This document shows positions 54,877-62,946 of a stretch of DNA of 64,000 bases, piece after piece. Source of the DNA: Acinetobacter sp. ANC 3929 (lineage in GTDB: Bacteria > Pseudomonadota > Gammaproteobacteria > Pseudomonadales > Moraxellaceae); assembly GCF_000369405.1 (NCBI RefSeq), contig NZ_KB849999.1, positions 1 to 64,000 of the forward strand. Reading direction: 5' to 3'. Position numbers and translations under genes: made by a program. Each line of letters opens with the position of its first letter. The stretch's first letter is position 1. The notes under the pieces are model-generated. The model had not been told where the DNA came from and made no database searches. It saw only the letters and a list, made by a program, of their open reading frames with translations.

Positions 54877-56244
54877 ATGTATATTACAAAAGTTTTGAGT
54901 TATAACGGAGCTTGGGATGAATTATTAAGTGAAAATAATGCTACTTTTATTGAAATAAAGAAAATTTTAGAACAATTTTCTTCAAATATTCATGATCCAG
55001 CAGATTGGTTACGCCCTGACTCTCCAAGAGACCAATTCACACATATTAGTGAAAGATTTGAGAAGAAATTTTTAGAAAATGGATGGGGATATCCAATTGC
55101 TCGAGTATCTAACAGAATATTAAGGAACTCATTAGGGGTAGTGAAAAATGGATTATCTTTGAAAATGGATAATAATATTGATGCTATTCCTACTTTTATA
55201 TTTAAAAAAATAAAAATAAATAATATAGGAAATGTTACTTTGCCTACGCTAGTTACCTTTAACACTTCTACGGTCAAAGATGGATTATCAACTACATTCA
55301 CTATAGCAAATAGTATTGTTTGTACTTTTGAAAATGCTTATGAAGATCTTATCGAATTATTGCCTAATGATTTTAACACTAAATTTTTAATATTTGGAAT
55401 TGATAAATTTGATAGTGGATTTGAATTAGTTAAAATAGATATTAAAAAAAGTGAAAGTATAAAAATAGATAGATGTATTACATTTGAACCAGAATATTAT
55501 CAAGCAGGATTAAGCATTCTGAGCTATTTCGGAACAGTCTTAAGAGATAAATATCCTGAACAAAATGCAACTGTTAGAATCGAACAACATGATTTGAATG
55601 TACGAATGGTCATTCAGTCTGAAAATGGAAATATCGAAACGATTGAAAAGGCTCTACACGAATATGAGTTATTGCTAAAAGGGGAAACAAGCCCAGATGA
55701 ATTTGCTATTTCTCCTTTAAAAGCTCTAGAACTCAAAAATCAGCTCAATCTATTTAAATTTCAAGTTGAGTCTCAAAAAGAAATTATTGCTTTGCAAAAT
55801 GGGCAAATCTTGGATTTAAAGCAAATCATACATAAAGCACTTTCTCCTATTTCTCATCCACCTGTAACGATTATTAATCAATTACATAACTCGCAATCCA
55901 CAGTGATAAATCATAAAGCTGCGATCTCAGAATCTAATGATGAGCTAGAGGAACTAATTGATCTTGCTGATAGTGAGACTTTGAAGAATAAGCTTGCAAT
56001 GATTCAAAATGCTTTAGAAAGTAATAGAAACTCAGAAAATCCTGAGGAGATTAAAGACTCTAATGGTATGAAGAAATTAGCTAAATTTCTGAAAGAAGCA
56101 AATGAAGTGGGTACAGAGGCAAATGATTTAGCCGAAAAGGGTGGCAAAGCAGTAGATCTTATTAAAAGCTTAGGACGAAGTTATAACAGCATAGCTCAGT
56201 GGTGTGGGATGCCAGTTATTCCTAGTGTATTTGTAAAGGAATAA
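54877..56244 (+). CDS. hypothetical cargo protein, 455 aa
   Basis: No family recognised with confidence. Residues 1-180 are a mixed alpha/beta domain. Around 205-275 there is a compact part with QAGLSILSYFGTVLRDKYPE, VRIEQHDLNVRMVIQ and IEKALHEYELLLKGE. A coiled coil (LKNQLNLFKFQVESQKEIIAL) follows, and the end has a helical segment rich in Gly and Ala (NDLAEKGGKAVDLIKSL). It lies directly behind the repressor in the same direction and 6 bp before a membrane protein gene, so the two probably form a conversion or exclusion unit expressed in the lysogen. Confidence 0.72.
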   Translation: MYITKVLSYNGAWDELLSENNATFIEIKKILEQFSSNIHDPADWLRPDSPRDQFTHISERFEKKFLENGWGYPIARVSNRILRNSLGVVKNGLSLKMDNNIDAIPTFIFKKIKINNIGNVTLPTLVTFNTSTVKDGLSTTFTIANSIVCTFENAYEDLIELLPNDFNTKFLIFGIDKFDSGFELVKIDIKKSESIKIDRCITFEPEYYQAGLSILSYFGTVLRDKYPEQNATVRIEQHDLNVRMVIQSENGNIETIEKALHEYELLLKGETSPDEFAISPLKALELKNQLNLFKFQVESQKEIIALQNGQILDLKQIIHKALSPISHPPVTIINQLHNSQSTVINHKAAISESNDELEELIDLADSETLKNKLAMIQNALESNRNSENPEEIKDSNGMKKLAKFLKEANEVGTEANDLAEKGGKAVDLIKSLGRSYNSIAQWCGMPVIPSVFVKE

Positions 56245-56250
56245 TGTCAG

Positions 56251-56934
56251 ATGGAAATTGATTGGAAACTCGTTGCACCTATAGTTGGATCATTAGTAGC
56301 AATAATCACACTTTTTTTTAAATTACATGAAATCACTAGTTTCAAACATAAGAAAATCTCCGACAGACTTGCTTCAAGTATTCAATATTTCGATAAGTAT
56401 TTTGAGAAAGGGCAGACCAATCAACTTGTATTAGATCGAGCTGCTCAGGATCTTGCTAAAAGCCCACATGTAGACCATAACTTGGTGAATAAACTTATAG
56501 AATTTCATCAGAATTATTTAGTCAATTTTGATCATATGGTTTCTTTGTTTGATGATGGGTATCAATTTATTACTTATAAAAGAGGTCAAACACTTGATAT
56601 AGAATTGAATTTATCTATTAAACCATTCATATTTATAACAATAGGTTGGAGAAGATTTCTATTTGTAATGGGGTATTTTATTTTTGCAACTTCAGGTGTA
56701 ATGCTTTTTTTAGTTTTAATTACTTCCAAAAATGTTCAGTTTATGACTGCTTTAATTATGGTAGTTATATCTTTAGCCTTTATATTTCTAGGAGTTTTAT
56801 GCTTAATGCTTGAGGAAAGAATCAAGCAAGCAAATAATTTTATTATAAGAATCAATCAGGCTAATGCGAAATATAAGGCAATTGATAAGCCTAGAACAAT
56901 TATTTTGCTGACTAAGAGAAGTAAGCCCTCATAA
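56251..56934 (+). CDS. membrane protein partner, 227 aa
   Basis: Three hydrophobic segments are seen: one at the N-terminus (KLVAPIVGSLVAIITLFFKL), then two in the second half (FLFVMGYFIFATSGVMLFLV and ALIMVVISLAFIFLGVLCLML). A soluble helical loop of about 100 residues lies between the first and second. No family recognised. It follows the 455-aa gene after 6 bp, in a shared transcript. A sensor plus membrane effector pair is one reading, based on layout only. Confidence 0.72.
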   Translation: MEIDWKLVAPIVGSLVAIITLFFKLHEITSFKHKKISDRLASSIQYFDKYFEKGQTNQLVLDRAAQDLAKSPHVDHNLVNKLIEFHQNYLVNFDHMVSLFDDGYQFITYKRGQTLDIELNLSIKPFIFITIGWRRFLFVMGYFIFATSGVMLFLVLITSKNVQFMTALIMVVISLAFIFLGVLCLMLEERIKQANNFIIRINQANAKYKAIDKPRTIILLTKRSKPS

Positions 56935-56946
56935 GAGGGCTTTTTC
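56918..56946. terminator. Bidirectional terminator
   Basis: AAGCCCTC (56923-56930) and GAGGGCTT (56935-56942) with a 4-base loop that contains the stop of the membrane protein gene. It separates this gene from the convergent minus-strand operon. Confidence 0.88.
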
Positions 56947-57108
56947 TTACTCTTTATTCATAGAATTTTGAACGAGGCGAACTTGCTCTTGAATAATGAA
57001 TAATGTCGCAGCGACAGACTCGCCAGTTAATGAGTCGCAATTTTCAGTAGATTCAATAAGTAAAGATAAGTGCTGATCTAATAATGATAATCTTGTTTGT
57101 ATATCCAT
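56947..57108 (-). CDS. small hypothetical phage protein, 53 aa
   Basis: The minus strand from the ATG at 57108 encodes 53 residues that start MDIQTRLSLLDQHLSLLIES and end LVQNSMNKE. It is helical and acidic. The ATG lies one base after the stop of the gene at 57110, and the stop abuts the terminator. Both fit a true last gene of this operon. Function unknown. Confidence 0.6.
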   Translation of the reverse strand: MDIQTRLSLLDQHLSLLIESTENCDSLTGESVAATLFIIQEQVRLVQNSMNKE

Positions 57109-57109
57109 G

Positions 57110-57427
57110 TCATACCCCTTTTGAAAGGTTAAATCCGTTATTTATCAGGTCTGAAAGTTCGTTGAATAGTCTCCAACTCTGTTCTGTATTTTCAGTAACT
57201 AAAATGGCTTGAACAGCACTAATACTTAGGTTGTAGGTGTCATAATTTTTGTTCAAATGGTAATCAATATTTTCTCGCAACCGTGACCAACTAATATTTG
57301 TTTCGATGAACGTTTTGTATGAGAGATTACTCTCTATCAGTCGATGTAATTTTCTAGTGCTGACAAAAAGCTGGCGTTTATTTTTCTGCGGATTTTGAAC
57401 TCGCATGATTAGTTTTTCTATGCTCAT
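57110..57427 (-). CDS. small hypothetical phage protein, 105 aa
   Basis: A basic N-terminus (MSIEKLIMRVQNPQKNKRQL) is followed by a helical body of mixed charge. No family recognised. It lies 9 bp after the HTH protein gene at 57437 in the same operon. DNA or RNA binding is possible from charge alone. Confidence 0.65.
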   Translation of the reverse strand: MSIEKLIMRVQNPQKNKRQLFVSTRKLHRLIESNLSYKTFIETNISWSRLRENIDYHLNKNYDTYNLSISAVQAILVTENTEQSWRLFNELSDLINNGFNLSKGV

Positions 57428-57436
57428 GGTTCGCCT

Positions 57437-58114
57437 TCAATCTAATAAATGGGTTGGAAGTATTTGCTGCGGTGTGTGCCAGTGCCATTTTATGATGTCT
57501 AAGCGCGAAGATGCTGAAGCAACATAAGCTGTAATCATGCGAGCGTGATGCACCCATATTTCGAGCAATGGTTCGGTCGGGGAGATATCCAATTTTAAGG
57601 TGCGTAATTGGTTATAAAGCTGCCTTTGCTTGTCTGGCATTGCCCTTAATTGTTCAGGTGTTGCAGCTGGCTTTTGCGGCTCTGAAGTCCCTACAATTTT
57701 ATCCTGGTGCGGAGCAGTTGCTGGAGTTGGTGAAGGCGTTGATTCTGTTGGGATCTCAATACAAAACAGACTCTTTAATTTTTTATAATCGATGGTGTAG
57801 TAGTTCACCCGATCCGACTTCACATCCGATAGCTTTGCTACCTGAATGAGGCCAAGAGCGCGTAACTTGGCCACGGCTCTTTTAATCGTTGAAACACTAA
57901 ACATTCCAAGAGTCTCTTTCCATTCTTCATGGGTATGAAACCACCACTTGCGGCCTTTGTAAGTGGTTAAATTTTTCTTGGTTTTACGTTTTCTTGTTTC
58001 ATTCAGAAAGAAATATAGTTTTTGGAGAATGGTTGCTGCTGTGATCCCTAAAACCTTCGCCATTTCAGGCGAAGCGATCAATGGATATTCATTGTGCTGA
58101 AGAAGTAGTTTCAT
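57437..58114 (-). CDS. phage winged-helix replication/regulatory protein
   Basis: The N-terminal 110 residues carry a winged-helix domain: ASPEMAKVLGITAATILQKL, a basic wing (NETRKRKTKKNL), then HEEWKETLGMFSVSTIKRAV and AKLRALGLIQVAKL. A Pro/Ala-rich linker and a helical C-terminal region follow. This layout is typical of phage replication initiators and loader-type proteins. I use the ATG at 58114, which overlaps the stop of the zinc-finger microgene as ATGA; an 11-residue longer reading lies inside that gene. Confidence 0.78.
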   Translation of the reverse strand: MKLLLQHNEYPLIASPEMAKVLGITAATILQKLYFFLNETRKRKTKKNLTTYKGRKWWFHTHEEWKETLGMFSVSTIKRAVAKLRALGLIQVAKLSDVKSDRVNYYTIDYKKLKSLFCIEIPTESTPSPTPATAPHQDKIVGTSEPQKPAATPEQLRAMPDKQRQLYNQLRTLKLDISPTEPLLEIWVHHARMITAYVASASSRLDIIKWHWHTPQQILPTHLLD

Positions 58115-58290
58115 GCCACAGCCCCCCGATAAAGCTCCATGTAGCAAGCCTTACACTTTGAGGTCCATTGTTGTACACCATTTCGCAATCCGTTCCTGTT
58201 GAAGAACTCACCGTCGAATGGGTAGTACTCCCCGCAACTGGTACAGAGTCTTTCTGTGCCTAGTTCGGTAAATATGAGGAATTTAGACAT
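58111..58290 (-). CDS. small zinc-finger protein, 59 aa
   Basis: Reading from the ATG at 58290 gives 59 residues: an MSKFLIFTELGTERLCTSCG start, an EYYPFDGEFF segment, and a second Cys pair in WTSKCKACYMELYRG. CxxC...CxxC is a likely zinc knuckle. Both ends overlap their neighbours (TAATG upstream, ATGA downstream), so translation is coupled. It resembles small HNH-associated or phage zinc proteins but no certain family is visible. Confidence 0.75.
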   Translation of the reverse strand: MSKFLIFTELGTERLCTSCGEYYPFDGEFFNRNGLRNGVQQWTSKCKACYMELYRGAVA

Positions 58291-58481
58291 TATGCACCAC
58301 CCATCTTTAACAGGAGGTAGCCGAGTATCAGGATGGATACATATGCGAAAGTGTCTTTAATTTTTTTTAGCTTTGCAGCTTTCTTTTTTGATGCCAGAAA
58401 TGCGGGGAAATCAAGGATTTGGGTGTGTTCGTTTGATGTGGTAGACGTGCGTGTGTATTCACTATAAATACGTGTGTTCAT
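58290..58481 (-). CDS. small phage membrane protein, 63 aa
   Basis: I use the ATG at 58481 (MNTRIYSEYTRTS). The C-terminal 20 residues form one membrane segment (TFAYVSILILGYLLLKMGGA). The frame is open for 57 more residues upstream, but those cover a strongly folded leader RNA and look like the Ash-type readings known over such leaders. The stop overlaps the next start (TAATG). First gene of the second minus-strand operon. Confidence 0.6.
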   Translation of the reverse strand: MNTRIYSEYTRTSTTSNEHTQILDFPAFLASKKKAAKLKKIKDTFAYVSILILGYLLLKMGGA

Positions 58482-58513
58482 AGTCGTTTTCTCAGTGACA
58501 AGTTTAAATAAAC

Positions 58514-58648
58514 CTGCCGACATCCTTCCTACGGGATGGTGGCAGACTAAACAGGGTGTAGGAATACCGTTCACTGAGTACGGCCAGCACGAAGCTGCCC
58601 TGTCTAGCCTACCGTAACGACTGCTAAACAGTTGGCAAAAAAAATGCC
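58514..58648 (-). ncRNA. Structured leader, C4 antisense RNA candidate
   Basis: On the minus strand this region can fold into strong stems. CTGCC-GA-CATCC (58514-58525) pairs with GGATG-GT-GGCAG (58534-58545). CTAAACAGGG (58547-58556) pairs with CCCTGTCTAG (58598-58607) with one wobble and encloses CAGC/GCTG (58585-58588, 58594-58597). A GGCA-(A)n-TGCC hairpin lies at 58634-58648. Leaders of this look occur before P4, P1 and P22-like immunity operons (C4 RNA). The identification is from pattern memory. Confidence 0.45.
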
Positions 58649-58652
58649 GCAT

Positions 58653-59050
58653 TAAGCGACTTTGATTTGCGCTCAGTGATGATAATTCAGGTTCCTACGC
58701 CCGATCACAGATTTTGCTGTGATTTAAGAAATATAATCACATTTATTATTGAAAGCAAGCGTTTTTGGTTTTGGCATTCTTTTATATTTCTAGTTGTTAT
58801 TTTATTTATAGATAGTAGGAAATGTCTTTTTGACCTTTTGCATCGAGTCAAAATGAAGCATATCATCGTGTCATTATGAGCTGTTTCATTGTGTCATTCT
58901 TATACTTGACCTTACATAGAAGAACTGAACAAAAGGTAAATTAAACGAGAAAAACTAATGATATTTTAGTCTAGATATCTATTTAACTTTGTGAAGTTGT
59001 GAGAGAATTAAAAGTATTTAAAATAAAAGCAGTTATAGCTTAACGATATT
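58653..59050. other. Divergent promoter region
   Basis: About 400 bp between the structured leader and the cassette at 59051. It has one hairpin, ATCACAG (58704-58710) with CTGTGAT (58717-58723), and should hold the promoters for the leader operon and the cassette. An open frame from 58667 to 58879 reads a short hydrophobic peptide but lacks a good ribosome site. Confidence 0.5.
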
Positions 59051-59668
59051 ATGACAAAGAAATTTAACTCACGGTTAGTGGAATGGGTAAATGACTTGGG
59101 GCAATACTTACTCCAAGATATGAAAGCTTTAGAAAAGCGAAATTTCAAAGATTCAGATGTTTTATCGGATGCTTTAAGTTATATCTATCTACAAAAAGAT
59201 TTTGGTCAAAGTGATTATAAATCGGCGAAGCTAGAGTTTGATCAAGTTATAAATAAGCTGCAAAAGTTACCTACAAAAAAATGTCCATTTTGTAATGGTG
59301 AAATGGTTGATAACACAGACGTCATTATTTTAAAACAATATATGAAGAATTTTGGATTTTCGTCATTTTCTGGTGCTTACCGAGATCAATGTAACGAAAA
59401 TGTTTGGCTTGGAAATTTAAATTGGTCTTGTTATGGCTGTGAAACCTTAGCTACCGATCCACCGAAAGACACAGCCAAGGTTTGGCTAAATATACCTGAA
59501 ATAAGAAAGAAGAAAATCTTTGCTAGTATCGTATTTAAAAAATTTCCCGAAGTAGAAGCTATGAGCTTGGAAGGCGCGGCAGGGCGTGGTTGGCTTCTCA
59601 AGTTTAATGAAACTTGGTATAGCAACAGTAAGGTAAAAGCGGAGTTGGTTAAGGTTTGGGAATTATAA
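59051..59668 (+). CDS. cassette gene 1: zinc-ribbon protein, 205 aa
   Basis: No named family recognised. The N-terminal 75 residues are helical. Residues around 78-85 carry CPFCNGEMVDN and a second Cys pair lies in WSCYGCETLA, together a likely zinc ribbon. The last part (EVEAMSLEGAAGRGWLLKF) is mixed. It is the first gene of a plus-strand cassette against the flow of the phage genes; the next gene starts 28 bp later. A DNA- or RNA-binding or scaffold role is possible. Confidence 0.75.
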   Translation: MTKKFNSRLVEWVNDLGQYLLQDMKALEKRNFKDSDVLSDALSYIYLQKDFGQSDYKSAKLEFDQVINKLQKLPTKKCPFCNGEMVDNTDVIILKQYMKNFGFSSFSGAYRDQCNENVWLGNLNWSCYGCETLATDPPKDTAKVWLNIPEIRKKKIFASIVFKKFPEVEAMSLEGAAGRGWLLKFNETWYSNSKVKAELVKVWEL

Positions 59669-59696
59669 TATTTAATTTTTTATTAAAGGTGTAAAT

Positions 59697-61352
59697 GTGA
59701 CAGTAGCAAGAAAAAATGAAAATTTATATCAAGAAATGGAAAACCTATTAAAACATGGTGTTATAGGATTTTATAATTGTGTTGAGATTATTGAACTATT
59801 TATGATAAAAGAAGGACATGTATTTAATGTATTTACCATATTAGTAGCATGTAAAAGAAAGGTAATTCCTAATAAAAGTGAATTTTTAACTAATGAGTTA
59901 ATAAAATTAAAAGGAAGAAGAGAGAAATTTGGAGTGATTGTTACTTATAAGTCTATAAGTGAATGTAAAGAAATTTTCCGTAAATTACTTGATGAAAAAA
60001 CATGGATTATTAGTGATGCTGAAAATCTTAAAGTTAGTAATGAGTTAGAGTGTGATGGAAAATATTTTGCACCAGTTGATTCTTCAGATATAGTACCAAT
60101 AAATCAGATTCTAAAAAATAATTTCTTTAATGGATCATATATATTTGAAGTAGCCGACAAGAATAAAAGTCATTTAAAATTTTTCTATGAGGAAAAATCC
60201 TTAATACAAGAGTTAACGATTGCTTTAAAAAAATATTTACCAATTTCTTTAGCTTCTGTATCGGACAAGCTTGGTAACTATGTGTTTCAATTTCCTGTGG
60301 AAATTCTAAGCTACCAATTGTCTTATAATGAAAATGAAAATTTGATTTGTGAGATAGCTTGGCACGATGATGCAGAAAAAAGAGATTTAATTGTCACAGC
60401 AAGAGGCGTTGAAAAAGATAATGTATTAGAAGATTTTTCAGTAGCAAAAATAAATTCAGGATCTAATATTTGTGAGTTGAATTTTAAAGTAGATAAACCT
60501 TTTTTGTTGTATATCATAGATATTGAAACTTCAGTTATATATGCTGCTGTAAGAGAAAGTATGTTTATGATGGCGAAGTTCTTAAAAGTTGAAGTTAAAG
60601 TGATTGATGAAAATGATTGTATAGAGAGAGATTTTAAAATTGAAAATGAAGACTTTAAAGTTTTTGTGAAGGATAATAAAAATCAAGTAAAAGTTATGAA
60701 CTGGATAGATAGAAGAATTTATACAAATGATATTGAGGTAGCCAAAAATAAGAAATATTTTGTACAGTATTATAATGATGATAAAAAGTTATCAGAGGAT
60801 CTTCACCGTGAGGCACTCAAAGATATTCATTGGTTATTAGATCAGTATGGTCAAGAAGAAGTGTGGTTGTGGGATCCATATCTTAAATATAATGATATCG
60901 CAGAAACATTATTTTTTAATAGATATTCAAATAGTGTTATGAAGGCTATTACTGGAGATAAAAATATACCTGAAAAAAAACTTTGTGATGTATGTAAACT
61001 TAAATTATGCGCTTCTTGTACAGGGACGTCGGGAATCATAGACAATTCTATTGATGAAAAGAATCAAGGTTTTAATTTCTTAAGTGTTGATTTTAAAGGT
61101 AAAATTAATTTAGAGTTTAGAACAACAAAAGGTACTCCTGCTAATGCATTTCATGATAGGTTTATCATTTTTCCTAAAACATATGAAGGTGCAATGGCTT
61201 GGTCACTGGGAATATCAATAAATCAATATGGCAAAACACATCATATACTTCAAAAAGTAACTGATGCTCAAATGACAGCGGATGCATTTCAAACTTTCTG
61301 GAATCAAATTCAAGGTGATAATCAGCTGATTTGGAAGAGTAAAAATGATTAA
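59697..61352 (+). CDS. cassette gene 2: PLD-like C-terminal domain protein, 551 aa
   Basis: Starts at GTG 59697 with AAAGGTG before it. The first 370 residues are unfamiliar; from memory the whole resembles proteins labelled VPA1262 family, which I cannot verify. The C-terminus has the order typical of phospholipase-D-like nucleases in defence genes: EVWLWDPYLKY (about 388-398), a zinc knuckle CDVCKLKLCASC (about 430-441), FHDRFIIFP (about 485), and AWSLGISINQYGKTHHIL (about 500-517). His, Asp and the G-S-x-N residues would form the active site. It overlaps the next gene by 8 bases. Confidence 0.72.
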   Translation: MTVARKNENLYQEMENLLKHGVIGFYNCVEIIELFMIKEGHVFNVFTILVACKRKVIPNKSEFLTNELIKLKGRREKFGVIVTYKSISECKEIFRKLLDEKTWIISDAENLKVSNELECDGKYFAPVDSSDIVPINQILKNNFFNGSYIFEVADKNKSHLKFFYEEKSLIQELTIALKKYLPISLASVSDKLGNYVFQFPVEILSYQLSYNENENLICEIAWHDDAEKRDLIVTARGVEKDNVLEDFSVAKINSGSNICELNFKVDKPFLLYIIDIETSVIYAAVRESMFMMAKFLKVEVKVIDENDCIERDFKIENEDFKVFVKDNKNQVKVMNWIDRRIYTNDIEVAKNKKYFVQYYNDDKKLSEDLHREALKDIHWLLDQYGQEEVWLWDPYLKYNDIAETLFFNRYSNSVMKAITGDKNIPEKKLCDVCKLKLCASCTGTSGIIDNSIDEKNQGFNFLSVDFKGKINLEFRTTKGTPANAFHDRFIIFPKTYEGAMAWSLGISINQYGKTHHILQKVTDAQMTADAFQTFWNQIQGDNQLIWKSKND

Positions 61353-62718
61353 TAGTATAAAAAAAACAGACTCAGAAATTACTGATTTATATTTATTAAT
61401 TGATGAATTAGTTAGTGTAATTTATGACAGTGATGAAGATTTAAGATTCAGAGATTCCTATGGTCAATTGTGTGGAAAACTAAGTTATATTAATGAGTTA
61501 GATGTCAATAGTTTGCTTATGAATTGGGCGGTTTCAAGGGTTGAAAGTGAAACTAATATTACTTTTTTAAAAAAAGTACTGCATGTTATTAATCACTTGG
61601 GTTTTTCTTTTTGGGAGTATGTCAGAGCCAATCAATTAAAAATTAATAATAAAAACATAGAAATAATTAAAGAGTTATTGTTAAGTGCAAAAGTAAGCCA
61701 AGAACTGAGTATCTCTGAAAGATATACTCAAAATAATTTTTTTGAAAAAATAGTAGATTTTAAAAAAAGAAATGCTTGGTCTGAGTTATATGTTACTACT
61801 CATAGTGCAAGTGAGTGGTTTCAATATTTTGTCGAAAGGAGCGCTGTGTCAGGATTTAAAATTCTATTAGAGTGTTCACTACCTGAAGAACTTGAATCTG
61901 TTTTAGATGGAATAGATATATCAGTGTTGTGGGGGATTTTTGCAAATATAGATAGTTTGGTCTTGTTAAATTTTATAGATAAAATCGAAAGTAAATTTAT
62001 TGTATTTACAGCACTTAGTTCTATTTTTCCTTATAATGGTAGCGCACCTTTAGAAGAAGATTTAATAATTGATGATTTGCTAGTTAATATTTTTGTCAAA
62101 GCTGGATCAGATATTAATTTTATTTCTGAATTGTTTAATATTTTTAATCATTATCCGACTCGCTATGAAAGATTACAAAAAATTATTGGAAATACACTTG
62201 CACGTTTAGAAAGTGAAGATGTGATTGTTAACTATTATAAATCTTTATCCCTTTATACTTTGGGGTGTGAAGATAAGGCTAGAGTTTACGTGAAAAATTG
62301 TCTTGAGACATTTGAAGTTAATTGCCAAGATAAATTGTTAATAAATAGATGTTGGGAAATTGCTTTTGAATTGTGGTCTGATTGGAATTTTGATATATCG
62401 CTTAATAATTATTTAATTGAAATTAAATACTCTATAATAGATTTTGCAATTGTTAAATATTATTTATCTAAATGTAATCAAAAGCAAATAGATGATTTAA
62501 TTGAGGAAAATTTTAATAAAATCAAGGATATAGGTAGTAAATGGTATCTTGGAAAAATAGATTTAAATACTGATTGGAATAAATTAAAATCACAAATGCA
62601 ACCACTATATCATGCCCAAAAAATATCTTTAGACAGTACCTTAAGTCCTTTACAAGATGGGTTTAAGTACGATTTTGAAAATTTATCTAAATATGTCTCA
62701 TTTAGAGTTGGAAATTAA
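61345..62718 (+). CDS. cassette gene 3: large helical protein, 457 aa
   Basis: No family recognised. The protein is wholly alpha-helical by eye, acidic, and rich in Ile, Asn and Lys, with no signal or membrane segment. Parts such as VIVNYYKSLSLYTLGCEDKA recall helical-repeat (TPR-like) proteins. It starts inside the end of gene 2 (ATG 61345, stop of gene 2 at 61350-61352), so equal production and a complex with gene 2 are likely. A strong terminator follows. Probable partner or sensor subunit. Confidence 0.75.
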   Translation: MINSIKKTDSEITDLYLLIDELVSVIYDSDEDLRFRDSYGQLCGKLSYINELDVNSLLMNWAVSRVESETNITFLKKVLHVINHLGFSFWEYVRANQLKINNKNIEIIKELLLSAKVSQELSISERYTQNNFFEKIVDFKKRNAWSELYVTTHSASEWFQYFVERSAVSGFKILLECSLPEELESVLDGIDISVLWGIFANIDSLVLLNFIDKIESKFIVFTALSSIFPYNGSAPLEEDLIIDDLLVNIFVKAGSDINFISELFNIFNHYPTRYERLQKIIGNTLARLESEDVIVNYYKSLSLYTLGCEDKARVYVKNCLETFEVNCQDKLLINRCWEIAFELWSDWNFDISLNNYLIEIKYSIIDFAIVKYYLSKCNQKQIDDLIEENFNKIKDIGSKWYLGKIDLNTDWNKLKSQMQPLYHAQKISLDSTLSPLQDGFKYDFENLSKYVSFRVGN

Positions 62719-62805
62719 TTTTCTTTGATTTAGTTTCCAAATTTTTAAATCCGCCATTTATTAAGTAACAATAAATATTTTTTGTCAAAAATACATTTTA
62801 ATTTT

Positions 62806-62835
62806 TCCACTGTATCCATGCAGTGGATTTTTTTT
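62806..62835 (+). terminator. Terminator of the cassette
   Basis: TCCACTG (62806-62812) and CAGTGGA (62821-62827) with a long T run. It isolates the cassette from the convergent tail genes. Confidence 0.9.
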
Positions 62836-62946
62836 GTTCAATAAAAACGACCATCTATCTGAAGGCTTAGGCGGTGATTGGTCTATGCAGCGATCCAATC
62901 TGACACCGAATTATTTTACTGCTGAAGGGATGATTAGAATTAATCA

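Noticed and set aside
58482..58652. 57-residue extension of the small membrane protein at 58290
   Set aside because: The region folds into strong stems typical of a functional leader, and the residues have no domain pattern.
58667..58879. 70-aa hydrophobic open frame near the structured leader
   Set aside because: The first codon is TTG, there is no good ribosome site, and it would run through the hairpin at 58704-58723. Kept only as a note.
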